From: Zanthoxylum bungeanum
Taxonomy: Eukaryota > Streptophyta > Magnoliopsida > Sapindales > Rutaceae
Length of the DNA stretch: 64,000 nt
NCBI GenBank assembly: GCA_019454045.1
Contig: SKCR01036115.1
Location: 58,575-122,574, forward strand
Direction of reading: 5' to 3'
Positions 8,973 through 20,457 of this stretch are shown one piece after another. Numbering within the stretch: position 1 is the first letter of the stretch; every line of letters starts with the position of its first letter. Below the pieces are notes generated by a model. That model made no database searches and was not told where the DNA came from. It worked only from the letters and a program-made list of their open reading frames with translations. The position numbers were made by a program, and so were the translations under genes.

Positions 8973-11969
8973 TGTAGGCATTGCATTTTTGCATATAAAA
9001 CACGATGATGAGTCTCATTTGGAGGCACTATCTTTTAAGTCGCGGAAGCCGCGGGAAACGAACGTCGGAAGGGAAGAGTCAAGAATTGACGTTTTGTTGG
9101 ATTTAGTTCACGTGTTTAGCTTCGGGTTCGCTTGTTGGACCTCCGTTTTAAAAATTAAGCTCGGCCCAAAAAACCCGCAAACCTTTTTATCTTGGCCCAA
9201 ACCCACTCATTTAGCCAACACAACACCTAACCCACCATCACCAAGCCCACGCCCACCATCTAGGCCCACACGCCCATATCACCCTAAAATACCTCCAAAT
9301 TAAATCAAATATTAAATTAAATATTAATTAAATAATGTAATTGAATTAAATAAAATAATTAAACCATTTACCAAATTAAATAAGACATAAAATATAATTA
9401 TACCAAATTAAAATATTGTAACTTCCTAACTTAAAATATTATATACTAAATTAAAGAAATATTATGCCTAATTAAAATCAATCATAACCAATTAAAAATA
9501 TTGCCTTCCTAATCTAACAAATTAAATGCCTAATTAACACCAATCAAATATTCAACCTTCCTAATTCACCAAAATTTGTCCCCCCAATCAATCAAATTCT
9601 TACCTTGTTTGACACCAAATCCATGCAAACCTTACCCTCTCACTATAAAAATAGCACAAATCTAAACCCGAAGGCTATCACTAAAAAAAAACTCTCTCAC
9701 TCACGGCACAAAGAATAAGTAAATACAATAAACCCTTAAAGCCACCATCACGTTAAAACAAAAGCCTGCTCCTCCAATTCACCTTCACCTTAACGCCACT
9801 GCACTTCATGAGACCACGCCAATTCCCCTCCATGCAGCCACGTTAAAACACAAATCACAGTGCACACCCTGCAGAACCCTTCACGCCTTCATCCAGCAAG
9901 CAGCCCCCACAACAAACAAGACAACCTCAGTCACGTTCCACCCATTTTGCCACCTAGCACTTCTCACAGACCTGATCAACACGCCAGCACACCTTGATCA
10001 CATTAAAACCGAAGTCATTAGCCACCCACACGCCATCAGCCTTGGCCCCACACTCACAGCCTCTCGGCACTGGCAAGCATCACAACCCATTCAACAAAGA
10101 TAGCCTCTGATCATGTGAACAACATTGACCTTCAAATCCCTTCAACGCCCCACTTACATACTAACAAATCTGCCTCAACGCCACAGCCACCCAGTTACAC
10201 GCCAAAACTGTCCCAAACTACCTCACAAATCTGCCTAAAACTGAAGCATAAATACCCCCCAAACAGCCCTATAAACCGACCCTTAACCACCCAAAAATAG
10301 TAAGCTAAATAGCCCTAAAACCGCACCAACACAGTCCCCTAATACACCAAAACAGTGAGCAGAAAATACAGAGAAAACAGCAGCAAAATGGAGGTCAAAC
10401 AGCAAGCAAAACAGCAAAACAGTGAGCTAAGACGTTAAACCAATGAACCAGAGAAGTTGAGGAGCTTTAACCCTTCCGATCTCCGTGAAACGCAAGTCCG
10501 AAAGTCGGCAAAAAAATATTAGGCCTGAGGGTATTTTTCACACTTGTTTTCAGTTTTATCTTTATTATTTATTGAGTTTTGTTCGCTTGATTATTATGTT
10601 AAAATGCATGTTGTGGCCCTTGAGTAGATAAATATGCATGTATTATGAAATGTTGTATGTTGTGGCCCTTAAGTAAAACGGAAAATTTGTCGCCTCTTAT
10701 GGTATATAGGATGGAAACCCGGACATAAATTTCATAGCCGATTCCGAATGGATGGTAGTATGATCTGTACTCGGGATACAACTCCACGTACCACTTGAGT
10801 AAACGGCACATATTTCGTTCTATGTTGTTTTGATGTGTTTATTATTCGTTATTTAATTTCTGTATATTATTCGTTTGTGTAATGATGTGATCGAGCGCAT
10901 GGGCTTAGTAAGTTGGATTAAAGGTCCCCTATTTTGAGGGGTTAAATCCTTTACCACGATGCTTTGCCGCGCCAGTTGATGTATATTCGGTTGAATGTAA
11001 GATGTGTTCAATCGGGTATACGAAGTCCGATATTATTTATGTACTTTTTTATATGCATGATGTGATCGAGCGCATGGGCTTAGTAAGTCGGATTAAAGGT
11101 CCTCTATTTTGAGAGGTTAAAATCCTTTACCACAATGCTTTGCCATGCTTTTAGCCCGTTATTATTTATTAGATGTCATCTATTCATCCGTTCATGTATG
11201 TTTCATTTTTTTTACTGCGTTTTGGAGGTCGCTGCTGTAACCCGGTTCGAACACGTTTCAGAACGCCACACGAACGCATGTTTTCTGTCTGGTCCTGTTC
11301 GAACGCGTTATCAAACGCTATATGAACGCGAACCTTCTATTTACCGTTCGAACGCGTATACGAATGTCGGACGAACGCCCACGGTAAACAGGTCCTCATG
11401 CATCACATCACGACATGTCTATCTTAGCATATAGTTATCTCTTTTCACCTTATGCATTTGTATTACCTCTTTAGTTATCTATTTCCATTATGCACTTAAT
11501 TGTCTTTCCTTAATATGCATGCTTGTAAGAATGTTATTTGTTTGCGCTTCTGTGCCTACCAATGTGAAATTGTATGCTTTCCGTATGTCAATTTATCCTT
11601 ATGCATGAATTCGGACATAGATTATATACAAATAGTTGTATGCAAATATGAAAATGTGTTATATGATATGAGCTTTGTACCTATGCATACAAACTTAGGA
11701 GTAAATTATCCTTGGAAATATGTTGCTTAGGCTTGGTAAGATTGTTGCACAAATCATTTTATTACAAGTGGCATAAGTAAGGGACCATTACGAACCCAAC
11801 GGTTTAAGGTATTCCCTTGCGAGGGGTGAGTGCGGCCTTAAATCTTTGTCTCGATTCACACCGGGTGCCGACTCCATTATTCTCCGGTTTAGTCCCCCGC
11901 GGGCTTCTCCGTACTCCCAACCGGGCCGCGAGCCCGGAACAGCATGCGTCGCCCAATTTGTGTCCAAAA
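8973..11969 (+). repeat. 3' LTR of the Tat-type element
   Basis: Direct repeat of 1147-4508, about 3.0 kb. It is closely similar along its length except for the two missing ~175-bp internal repeats and small changes. It ends before the CCAAG target duplicate at 11970-11974, beyond which copia D resumes. Confidence 0.85.
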
Positions 11970-13560
11970 CCAAGATACTCAAGGATGTTCTTTACTTCAA
12001 TCCAGTGACCATCACCTGGATTTTCCTGATTGCGACTACATATGCTCAAAGCATATGAGACATCATGTCATGTACATTTCAAAAACGTACGAGCTTTGGG
12101 AGGGTTGTCAGCAGCTTTCTAGATCTATCCCAGTAGATCTTTTTTCCTAGAATAAAGTCTGCTTCTCCCAGGTATTTCATGGAGAATTTTAATGAAAGCC
12201 AAGCTTTCACCGATTTTAGTATGGGAATGTGATTGTCGAGAAGCAATACATCATCAATGTTTAGGACAATGATTGTCAGTGTGCTCCCACTAACCTTCTT
12301 ATATACACAAGAATCATATTCGTTTTGAATTAAATCATATACCATTATGATTACATCAAAATGCTGGTTCAAAGAATGCAATGCTTGTTTCAATCCATGA
12401 ATGGATCGGTTTAACTTGCAAACCTTGTTTGCATGTTTTGGTACAAAAAAACTGTCAGGTTGTATATAAACATCCTGTAAAAGGTTTCCGTTTAAGGAAA
12501 GCGATTTTTACGTTCAACTGCCATATTTCATAAATGAAACATGCAGCATTAGCAAGCATTATCCAAATGGATTTAATCATGGCAACATGTGAAAAAATTT
12601 CATCGTAGTCGACACTATGTTGTTGACGATACCCTTTCTGTACAAGCCTAGCTGTGTACGTTTGTATGTTGCCATCTATATTTGTCTTCCTTGAAGACCT
12701 ATTTAGTACCAATAGGCACAATGCCTTCTGGTACATTAACCAGTGTCCAAACTTAGTTGGTATACATGGAATCCATTTCGGACTTCATGGTACTTTGCCA
12801 TAAAAGGATTCGATACCTTGTATCACTTCCTCATACGTAGTCGGTTCGTTATCCTCAATAAGATTGACATCTACATGAGGTGAGATCAGAAACTCATACC
12901 TCCCAGGTTTTTTTCTGACTCTCTCCGACCTACGCGGTTCTTATGTATTCAAAGATTGTGGTACAGTTTCATCCCTGATGAACTGTTTGTGTTCCGTAAA
13001 GGAGTCGGTGTCTGGAACAGTATTACTCCGATTTTCATCGAGTTTTGCTTTCTTCCCACTTACCACTGCATATAGGAATTCCTCTTAGGAAAACCGCATG
13101 GAGAGCAATAATTATATTGTTCTCTTGTGAGTTGTATACGTATTATACTTTGGTTTCCTTAGGATAACCTACAAATATGCACTTATCTGATTTGGGTTCT
13201 AGTTTGGTACCATCCAAACATTTAGCGTATGCCCAGCATTCCCAAATCTTCAGGAATGAGAAACTCAGTTTCTTTCCTGTTCATATCTAATATGAAGTTT
13301 GTCTAACAGATTTTCATGGAACCTTATTCAAAATAAGTATTGCACTGTTTAATGTGTATCCACAGAAGGAAATTGGTAGCTCAGAGCGACTCATCATCAA
13401 CCTTACTATGTCCAACAAAGTTCGGTTTCTCTGTTCGGATACACCGTCAAATTGAGGTGTCCCGTGAGGAGTCCACTGTGAAATAATACCATACTCTTTC
13501 AAGTAATCTTGAAACTTATATGTTTAAGTATTTTACACTATGGTCCGACCGTAATGTTTT
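11970..13560 (-). pseudogene. copia D reverse transcriptase and integrase remnants
   Basis: The minus strand encodes fragments of copia pol. An RT C-terminal part lies around 12079-12393, with IDD in the position of the YVDD active site and SVKAWLSLKFSMKYLGEADF. An RT N-terminal part lies around 12455-12736, with VQKGYRQQHSVDYDEIFSHVAMIKS. The integrase C-terminal core lies around 13314-13502, with QFDGVSEQRNRTLLDIVRLM, which includes the catalytic Glu context. Frames are broken by stops and indels throughout. The domains sit in the order expected for Ty1/copia (integrase before RT, reading right to left). Confidence 0.85.
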
Positions 13561-14640
13561 TAATACTTTTACCGGTCTATTTTCTTACTTCGTGTCGAAA
13601 CTCTTTGAATTACTCAAAAGTTATTGACTTGTGTTTCATAAGATACATATAACTGTAACGCGATGCCACGTATTCATATCCATCTTTAGCCTAGCTAGAC
13701 ATGGACCCACTTACGTCACTATGAACGAGGGCTAACAGATTGGTGGCACTTGCACTTTTACCAAGTAAAAGGTGTTTTAGGCACTTTACCTAATAAACTA
13801 GATTCGTAGACATCATTTGAATTAGAATCAAATTCATCCTAGTATCCACTCTTCGAAAGTGTGGATATACGAGTCTTGTTAATGTGTCCCAGACAACAAA
13901 GCCACTTTTAAGTCTCAACAGATTTATTCAGTTTGAGCTTTTGTTTGTCATATTATATGTTTGAGATTCATTTATATTCTAAATATAAATACTGTTATTC
14001 ACATCTAAAGTGCTTATCTCAATATCATCTTTATAAACAAAACACTTCGTGTTCTAGAATATAAAGGTATACCTGCAACGGGTTAAATTAGATATAGAGA
14101 TAATGTTCCTAGTCAAACTAGGTACATTCTAACAGTTAGCTAATTTAAGTACATGCCCCAAGGGCAGTTCCAAAACTTAGGTTTCTATGGCTAAAACGGT
14201 GACTCGCGTCCCATTTCCAACTCGCAGGTTGATCTCATCTGAAGCCAGTATCCTGTTAATTAGCAGATCCCGCACATCAGTACATATATTTATGTACCAC
14301 ATCTAGTATAAAAAATCCAATTTTAAAACCAGTAGTGAACATGTTTATAACAAACATATTTGAAGCCAGAACCTTGTCCCGCCTTCACTTCCTTCATGTA
14401 TGCCTTGTCCATATGGCAGTCACACTTCTAGTGACCCCGTTTGCCACAGTTTAGGCAGACAATTTGGGATATGTCCTTTTAAGAAGCTCTGGCTGTGCAT
14501 AACGGATTAACCACTAAAGTTATCATCACAATGAGTCTTCCTAAGCTCATGCTCTACTATTCGCCCAACTCCGAGCTCAAGACCGAAAGGTTTTTCTATC
14601 AAATAGAATAACTTCTCAGCTCCCAGAACTATCGTGAGGT
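13561..14640 (-). pseudogene. copia D integrase N-terminus, protease region and Gag zinc knuckle remnants
   Basis: This stretch is heavily decayed. The clearest trace is near 14410-14460, where the minus strand gives CLNCGKRGH, a stop codon, then KCDC. This is a CCHC zinc knuckle of copia Gag with one stop inside. The rest aligns by position with 22541-23600 in A and 55480-56640 in B but shows no readable protein. Confidence 0.65.
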
Positions 14641-17015
14641 TCTATTCCCAATCTGAAAATTAAAGTCGTTAAATATATTTTCCCCAGGATTATGTCCTTT
14701 GACGATAATCTTTCAGTCATCTTGATTGCTATAGTCCAACTATCCAATCAACGATTTCGGGTACAATTAAATATAATGATTACTATAGTCTAACTGTATA
14801 ATCAACTACAATTGATCGGTTACATTCAAATGTATTGATTACTATAATCCAATTATATAACCAACTACAAATGAAGTAGTTTGAATAAAGTCCAACTGTT
14901 AAATTAAAACAATAATTGAATATTAGTCCAACTAATATATTTAATAATTAATGACGAAAAATGAAATGAGCGCGTATTGGCAAGTATCTAAACGAAATTG
15001 CAAATTTAATACTTGCCTCCCACAATTTTTCGGTGAGCCTTTAACCCTTTGTGGAGTACTCGGGAAACCTAGTTTCCTAGTGGGCTATGATCCCGTTAAA
15101 TAACACACAACCTTGACTTTGGCCAACAAGTTGTATGAAACTTAACTAGGTAGATCTCTAAGATCAATTGGATCCCATCCAATTCCTAGATCCAGTAGGT
15201 GGACCTCCAAGTCCGAAACATATATCCAATATATGCCAATATATCCAATATATTTCCTACCTTTTTCCTCTGAATCAACTAAGCATTGGCTTTGGCTCAA
15301 CAAGCTTAATGAAACCAGTTAAGTGTGACCCATTGACAGTGGGAAAGCTTCGTAATCGAGGTCGATGAACAAGAAGTGACTTTGACTTTGGCCAACAAAT
15401 CACAATATGCCCAAGACGTACGATATGGAACAAAGCTTTCGTTATTTAAACACATCCGCGATGGACAAAGGTTTTGACTTTGGCCAACAAACCAATGCCA
15501 ATCTTGGATCTTGAGAGAGAATCACTCAATGGAAGGAAAAACGCTTAATATAAAATGAGGGTTTTTGTCGCGATTTGGCAACCATTTTATTATCTTTATT
15601 TAGGTCTCATCAAACACCCTTAAGCATGCATTCTAAAAGCATAATAAGGCGTGAAATAAAATTAATAATGATATGCGGATGGATATATGATACAAAGTAT
15701 TCCTTGAACAAATCTCTCCATTTCTTCTCTCCCGCTAGCACTATTCATCCTTCTACCCCATTACATAATACTTCTAAAGAAACCTTATTTACATTGAGGG
15801 GAATTGGTGAGAAGATAAATACAATGAGATAAGGAGATAATAGGCTGGACACGCAGGTCCAATTTAATAAATTCTAAATTTATTACAATAATTTCCAAAA
15901 TTGCCATCACCCTTCTAATATCCATCTGATATACATTATTCATATAATACATCCAAGTATTCACACAAAACATGTTATTCAATCAATCTAATCCAATTAA
16001 TTAATCTTTGAATTAATGACCATCCAATGTTCAAATAACGATTTGATTTGCGCGAGTCCAACTCGTTTAAGAATAAATACTCAAAGTACGTATTCTTGAA
16101 TTATATCGAACTATAATTTTAAATCCAATTTAAATTATATTCAATACTCATTCAAATTTAATTCTAAATTAAATGATTACACTTTTAAAAGTGCCTTTTA
16201 GACTTGGATTCTAAATCCAATCTACATGGGTCTCAAAGGCCCAATTAGTATCCAATACTACTTAATTAAAGTCCAATTGGCTTTTAATTAATTCTTTTGG
16301 CGTGGGCTTTGGTCATTATGGATCAAATCCAAGATGTCAAGGCCCATTTAGGAATCACCTTAATGCCATAAAATCAATTTTTTGCCAATTAGGCCCAATT
16401 AAATTTATAAAGGCCCAAATGTTATATTTGGACTTTATGGAAATGGTTTTAGGCCCAATTGGATCCAACCAATTGTCCTAAACCAAACTTGGCCCAACCA
16501 AGCCCATTAAGCCCAATTACAACAAATTAAATTAATATCATTCCAAATTACATATTAATCTAATTAAAGTGTAATTAGTATAATTAATCTAATATTTCCA
16601 AAATACTAATTAATTCAATTAATCATACTCAACATTTCCAATTCATGTCCAACACAAATTGAAGCAAAATCAATCTTCCAATAACATGCATAACTCACGG
16701 AAATAGCAATAAAAATTCATTTAATTTGATTTCAATCCAATTAAATTAACATTTAATATTTCTATCATGATATTTAACACATCCAATTGTCAAATTTCCA
16801 AAATTCCCATGAGCTTATTCTAGGGTAATAATCGGCCAAGCTATAGATTTTAGGGAAAATTAATCTAATCAATTTTCACAAAATCAATGATGCACAAATC
16901 CAATTAAACATCATATAAACTCAACCAAACAATCAATTTTGCATTTTTATGCTCCAAGCAAAAATACCCAAATTTAAAGTCATGAACCCTAGAAATTAAA
17001 TCAAGCTTAGATCTC
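14641..17015 (-). other. long leader or gag-N region of copia D
   Basis: About 2.4 kb between the Gag zinc knuckle and the PBS holds no clear gag N-terminus. It contains repeated odd palindromes such as ATATTAGT-CCA-ACTAATAT (14920-14938). The motif TTGACTTTGGCCAACAA recurs near 15115, 15385 and 15476. AT-rich inverted repeats lie around 16080-16290. Homologous leaders lie in A (23601-26252) and B (56700-59314). Confidence 0.55.
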
Positions 17016-17027
17016 GCTCTGATACCA
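17016..17027 (-). promoter_or_regulatory. primer binding site of copia D
   Basis: The plus strand reads GCTCTGATACCA, so the element's sense strand reads TGGTATCAGAGC. This is the standard plant copia PBS complementary to the 3' end of initiator tRNA-Met. It lies one base from the 5' LTR. Confidence 0.9.
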
Positions 17028-17028
17028 T

Positions 17029-18425
17029 TGTAAGTGTTCCTAGAACATGCCATGGGATCTCTAAGCGTGATTATTGTGTGATTAATCAAGAAAGTTGTAG
17101 AATACTTACAATGATCGAATTTACGATTTCAAAAATTCCATGGATGTTGAAGCTTCCAAGCTCATGGGTGAGAATCCCTATCACCTTCATTTGACTCCTT
17201 TATGTGCTAGTAAGAACAAAAATGAACCCCAAAATCACCCTCCAAGAGAAGCGAGATTCGGCTAAGAGAGAGGGAAGCAATCGGCCCTTGGATATTAGGC
17301 CATTCGACCATGCTTCATTTTGTGCGCCCAAAAACAAGACAATGGACATTTTGTGTGCCAAACTAGAGAGAGAAAAATGGTTTTTGTGTTTTTGCTTTTT
17401 GGCCAATTCTACCTTTACCAAAATGAAAACCAGAGAGCAATATGACTTTTTCTTTCATTCGGCCAAGTTGGCCAAAAAGGGGGAAAAAAGATCAATAGCC
17501 TCACGGACAAAGAGAGAGAGAGAGAAATAAATAATGATTTTCCAAAATTCATTAATTGTCAATTTTAGTTGGTAAGTTTGATGGGTTAGTAAAATCCAAT
17601 TCAATATCTCAACAACTTCCATCAAAAAAATGACTAGTTGATATAAGTGAGTGGGTCCCACCACTTTGAATTCAAAATTCAAATTACTTATACAACACAC
17701 TTCGGGCTCGGGTTCGTTTAATCTGATTAAACGAATTTTCCGTCGCGACGTAATTAAATCAAATTTATTAAATAATAATGCCTAGCAAAATTATTACGAA
17801 AGTCTCTTACGAATTAAGTCTAAATTAATTCGTTCGCACGAATTAAAATCCAATTTTAATTCTGCATTGAAATCTAATTTCAATTAATATATCTAATATA
17901 TTATTTTAGCCCAATTAAATAAATTAAATAGTAAAATCTAATTTAACTATTAAATTTACTTTACCGATTAATTCCAAATTAATCGTGTTCTCTCCTCTCG
18001 ATGAATTTAATCCCAAATAAATTCTCGACGCAATTAATCCCAGATTAATTCTTAATTCATTCTCTGATAATTATTCTCAGATTAATTCTTGCCGTAATTA
18101 ATCCCATATTAATTTTCTCTCTCTTAATTAATCCCAGATTAATATTGTTCGAGTCAAATATCATCGATGAATCTTTGGGATGCGACCCAAGAGATCCCTG
18201 GATATGTTGGCAATAAATATGGTTAACGGGCAATCCGAATAAGTGCGTACCTGGTACCACATTCTTATCGATTTACAAGACATGGTTGGCTTCTAGCAAA
18301 GAACCGTGCCTACCCAATTCTCCAGAAATATTCTTCTACGGAATACATGATCTTTGTCAGGCGTAGTATACGTAGTATTGCGCATTGCGATCCAGTATTA
18401 CACGTCACATACTAGGCCTGGGGCT
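17029..18425 (-). mobile_element. 5' LTR of copia D, first part
   Basis: It starts right after the PBS with TGTAAG and shares its overall plan with the LTRs of A and B: a CATGGATG and CCAAGCTCATGG block, then the GGGCTCGGGTTCG block, a hairpin array, and a CTAGGCCTGGGGCT block. It is interrupted at 18425 by copia A and continues at 28284. The first ~60 bp diverge from A and B. GGGCT at 18421-18425 is the left target duplicate for A. Confidence 0.8.
17700..18150. repeat. hairpin array in the copia D LTR
   Basis: A run of perfect or near-perfect inverted repeats with short centres. Examples are TTCGTTTAAT-CTG-ATTAAACGAA, GAATTAAAAT-CCA-ATTTTAATTC, CGATTAATT-CCA-AATTAATCG and AATTAATC-CCA-GATTAATT. 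The equivalent block is present in both LTRs of A and of B. Confidence 0.75.
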
Positions 18426-20441
18426 TGTTGGGTTTCTATTAAGTCCCAAGGATCATTTTCAAGCATAAAACACATGTGAATACTCAATGAAATATGGCGG
18501 AAACATACTTACATTGAACGGCTTTGCGATGCGACGAAGAAAATCATTTTCCTCTTTTTTGAAGAAGCTCTCGGCCAAGCACCACTTTTGGACTCCATGG
18601 ATGAATCTCCAAGCTCCAAGCTTTGTTGATGGATTCCATGCTCATGAATAGGTTTCCCTATCACCTTTGTGTATACTCTTTTGAGTGCTAGCTCTTGGTG
18701 ATTTTTGCCACAAAAATCACCAAATTCATCCTTCTTACATTCGGCCATGGAAGAATATTTTTGAGAGAAAATTGGCCCAAGGCCGTGAGTCATGAGGGAG
18801 AGAGGAAGGAGATGAAGTTGATGTGTTACGTTTTTAGATTTCAAAAATCTAATACCAAAAATCCAACTTCCAAAGTCAAAAAGCAAAAAGGCATTAAAGC
18901 TTTCCAACAACTCACATCAACTATTTACATCACTCAAAGAATAGTGACTGGTTGTCAATCACTCAAAGTGACAAGACATCTATCACTTGAATGACAATTG
19001 ATTTGACGCTTGATGTGACTTGCGGGCCCCACTTTGATTCTAAATGCGAGTGGTTCCGCAAACACTCCCGGGCTCGGGTTCGCTAATTCCGAATTAACGA
19101 ATTTTTCGTTGCGTCGTAATTAAATCTAATTTAATTAAATAATCATGCCTAGCATAATTACTATTCACGTCACTTAACGAATTGATTCTAAATTAATTTG
19201 TTCGCCCGAATTAAAATCCGATTTTAATTCCGCGTCGAAATCCAATTTCGTTTAATATATCAAATATATTAATTTATCGATTAATTCCAAATTAATCGTT
19301 CTCTCTCTTTAAATAATATTTTATCTCAGATAAAATATCTCCGTAATTAATCCCAGATTAATTTTCTCTCTCATCTAATTAATCCCAGATTAATAAAGTG
19401 CGAGTCATACATCATCGGTGAATCTTCGGGAAGCGACCCATGAGATCACCGGATATATTTTCAGTAAATACGGTTATCGGACTATCTGAATACGTACGTA
19501 CCAAGTACTACGTTTTACCGATTTACAAGACAATGTTGGCTTCTAGCAAAGCGTCATGCCTACCCAATTCTCCAGAAACATGCTTACAGGAATAAGCGAT
19601 CTATATCACGCTTAGTATACATAGTATTGCGTATTTCGATCCTGTATCGGATGTCACGTGCAAGGCCTGGGGCTGGAAATGTGTCTGCCCCGTACGAAGT
19701 ACATATCAGATCTCTGGTAGCTAGTCTTTATAATCGGAAAAACATGACCTAGTTATATTATCCGATAGCTGCAGCATATAAGAGAACGAGTTTCGTATCC
19801 TACGTGATCATCATCTCCACTATTACTGGAGTGATACTTCCATCTCGACATCACACCCAATACACTACGATTCTCAATATACCCAGCAGAGGCGTACATA
19901 AAACCTGTTAAAGCCCTGGACGACCTAAAACCAAAGTATATTGATTGTCGCAAGTATTAGCGGTGCAAGTCTCAGGTTAAGACCAAATACACCTACCCTG
20001 ATTCAGACTTCCATAGACACACAGTAATACTACCAACGGAATTCCGAGGGGTCTATCCAGAGCGAAGCTGTTTTCCATACCATCGGTAAAACACAACCTC
20101 CTACTACATTTACATGAGTATCCTATACCCAAATATATGAGAACTATGCCATTATGCCCTCACAATGCGCACAAATGTAATACTAGTCTATTCTGCATTA
20201 TCGATGTCCAATCTCGATAATACTACGACTATGGATATTTAATGATTAAACCTTCATGGATTGATACTGTCTCATATCATCTCAATCCAGGAACTAATCA
20301 TATGGACCTTCTATCATTTATACATCTTGGTGATCTAATCACAAATGATAAGAGAGCAATTTCCTTTGTCACATAGTTAATTTGTACAACAACACCATGA
20401 TCTGTACAAATAGTGACGCTATGGGTCATAACTGTCCAAAA
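18426..20441 (-). repeat. 3' LTR of copia A
   Basis: Starts TGTTGGGTTTC and ends CCAAAA, where the partner ends CCAACA. It contains a frame of 133 codons on the element's sense strand (18509-18910) that is also open in the other LTR (26349-26756). No domain is recognisable, and the coding value is doubtful. Confidence 0.88.
19077..19396. repeat. hairpin array in the left LTR of copia A
   Basis: About eleven short inverted repeats with three-base centres lie within 320 bp. Examples are TAATTAAAT-CTA-ATTTAATTA (19117-19137), TAATCATGC-CTA-GCATAATTA (19140-19160, one mismatch), GAATTAAAAT-CCG-ATTTTAATTC and CGATTAATT-CCA-AATTAATCG. Confidence 0.8.
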
Positions 20442-20457
20442 ATCTCCCACTTGGCCT
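20442..20457 (-). other. polypurine tract of copia A
   Basis: The plus strand reads ATCTCCCACTTGGCC, so the sense strand is GGCCAAGTGGGAGAT directly upstream of the 3' LTR. Confidence 0.8.

Larger units (their letters stand above)
1147..11969 (+). mobile_element. Tat-type Ty3/gypsy retrotransposon lacking most of pol
   Basis: Two long direct LTRs (1147-4508 and 8973-11969) flank an internal region of about 4.5 kb, and CCAAG repeats on either side (1142-1146 and 11970-11974) as a 5-bp target duplication inside copia D. The order is LTR, PBS, leader repeats, gag, a residual pol C-terminus, a tandem-repeat array, PPT and LTR. The Tat/Ogre-like assignment rests on the gag type, the long LTRs and the PBS form. 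No protease, RT, RNase H or integrase catalytic core is present, so it would need another element's enzymes to move. The last few LTR bases differ between copies (TTGTAACA against TTGTGTCCAAAA), so the right border could be off by a few bases. Confidence 0.85.

Noticed and set aside
11804..12150. Cluster of overlapping open frames at the Tat LTR/copia D junction
   Set aside because: They span the insertion boundary and have no shared homologue at the other LTR end, so they are chance frames.
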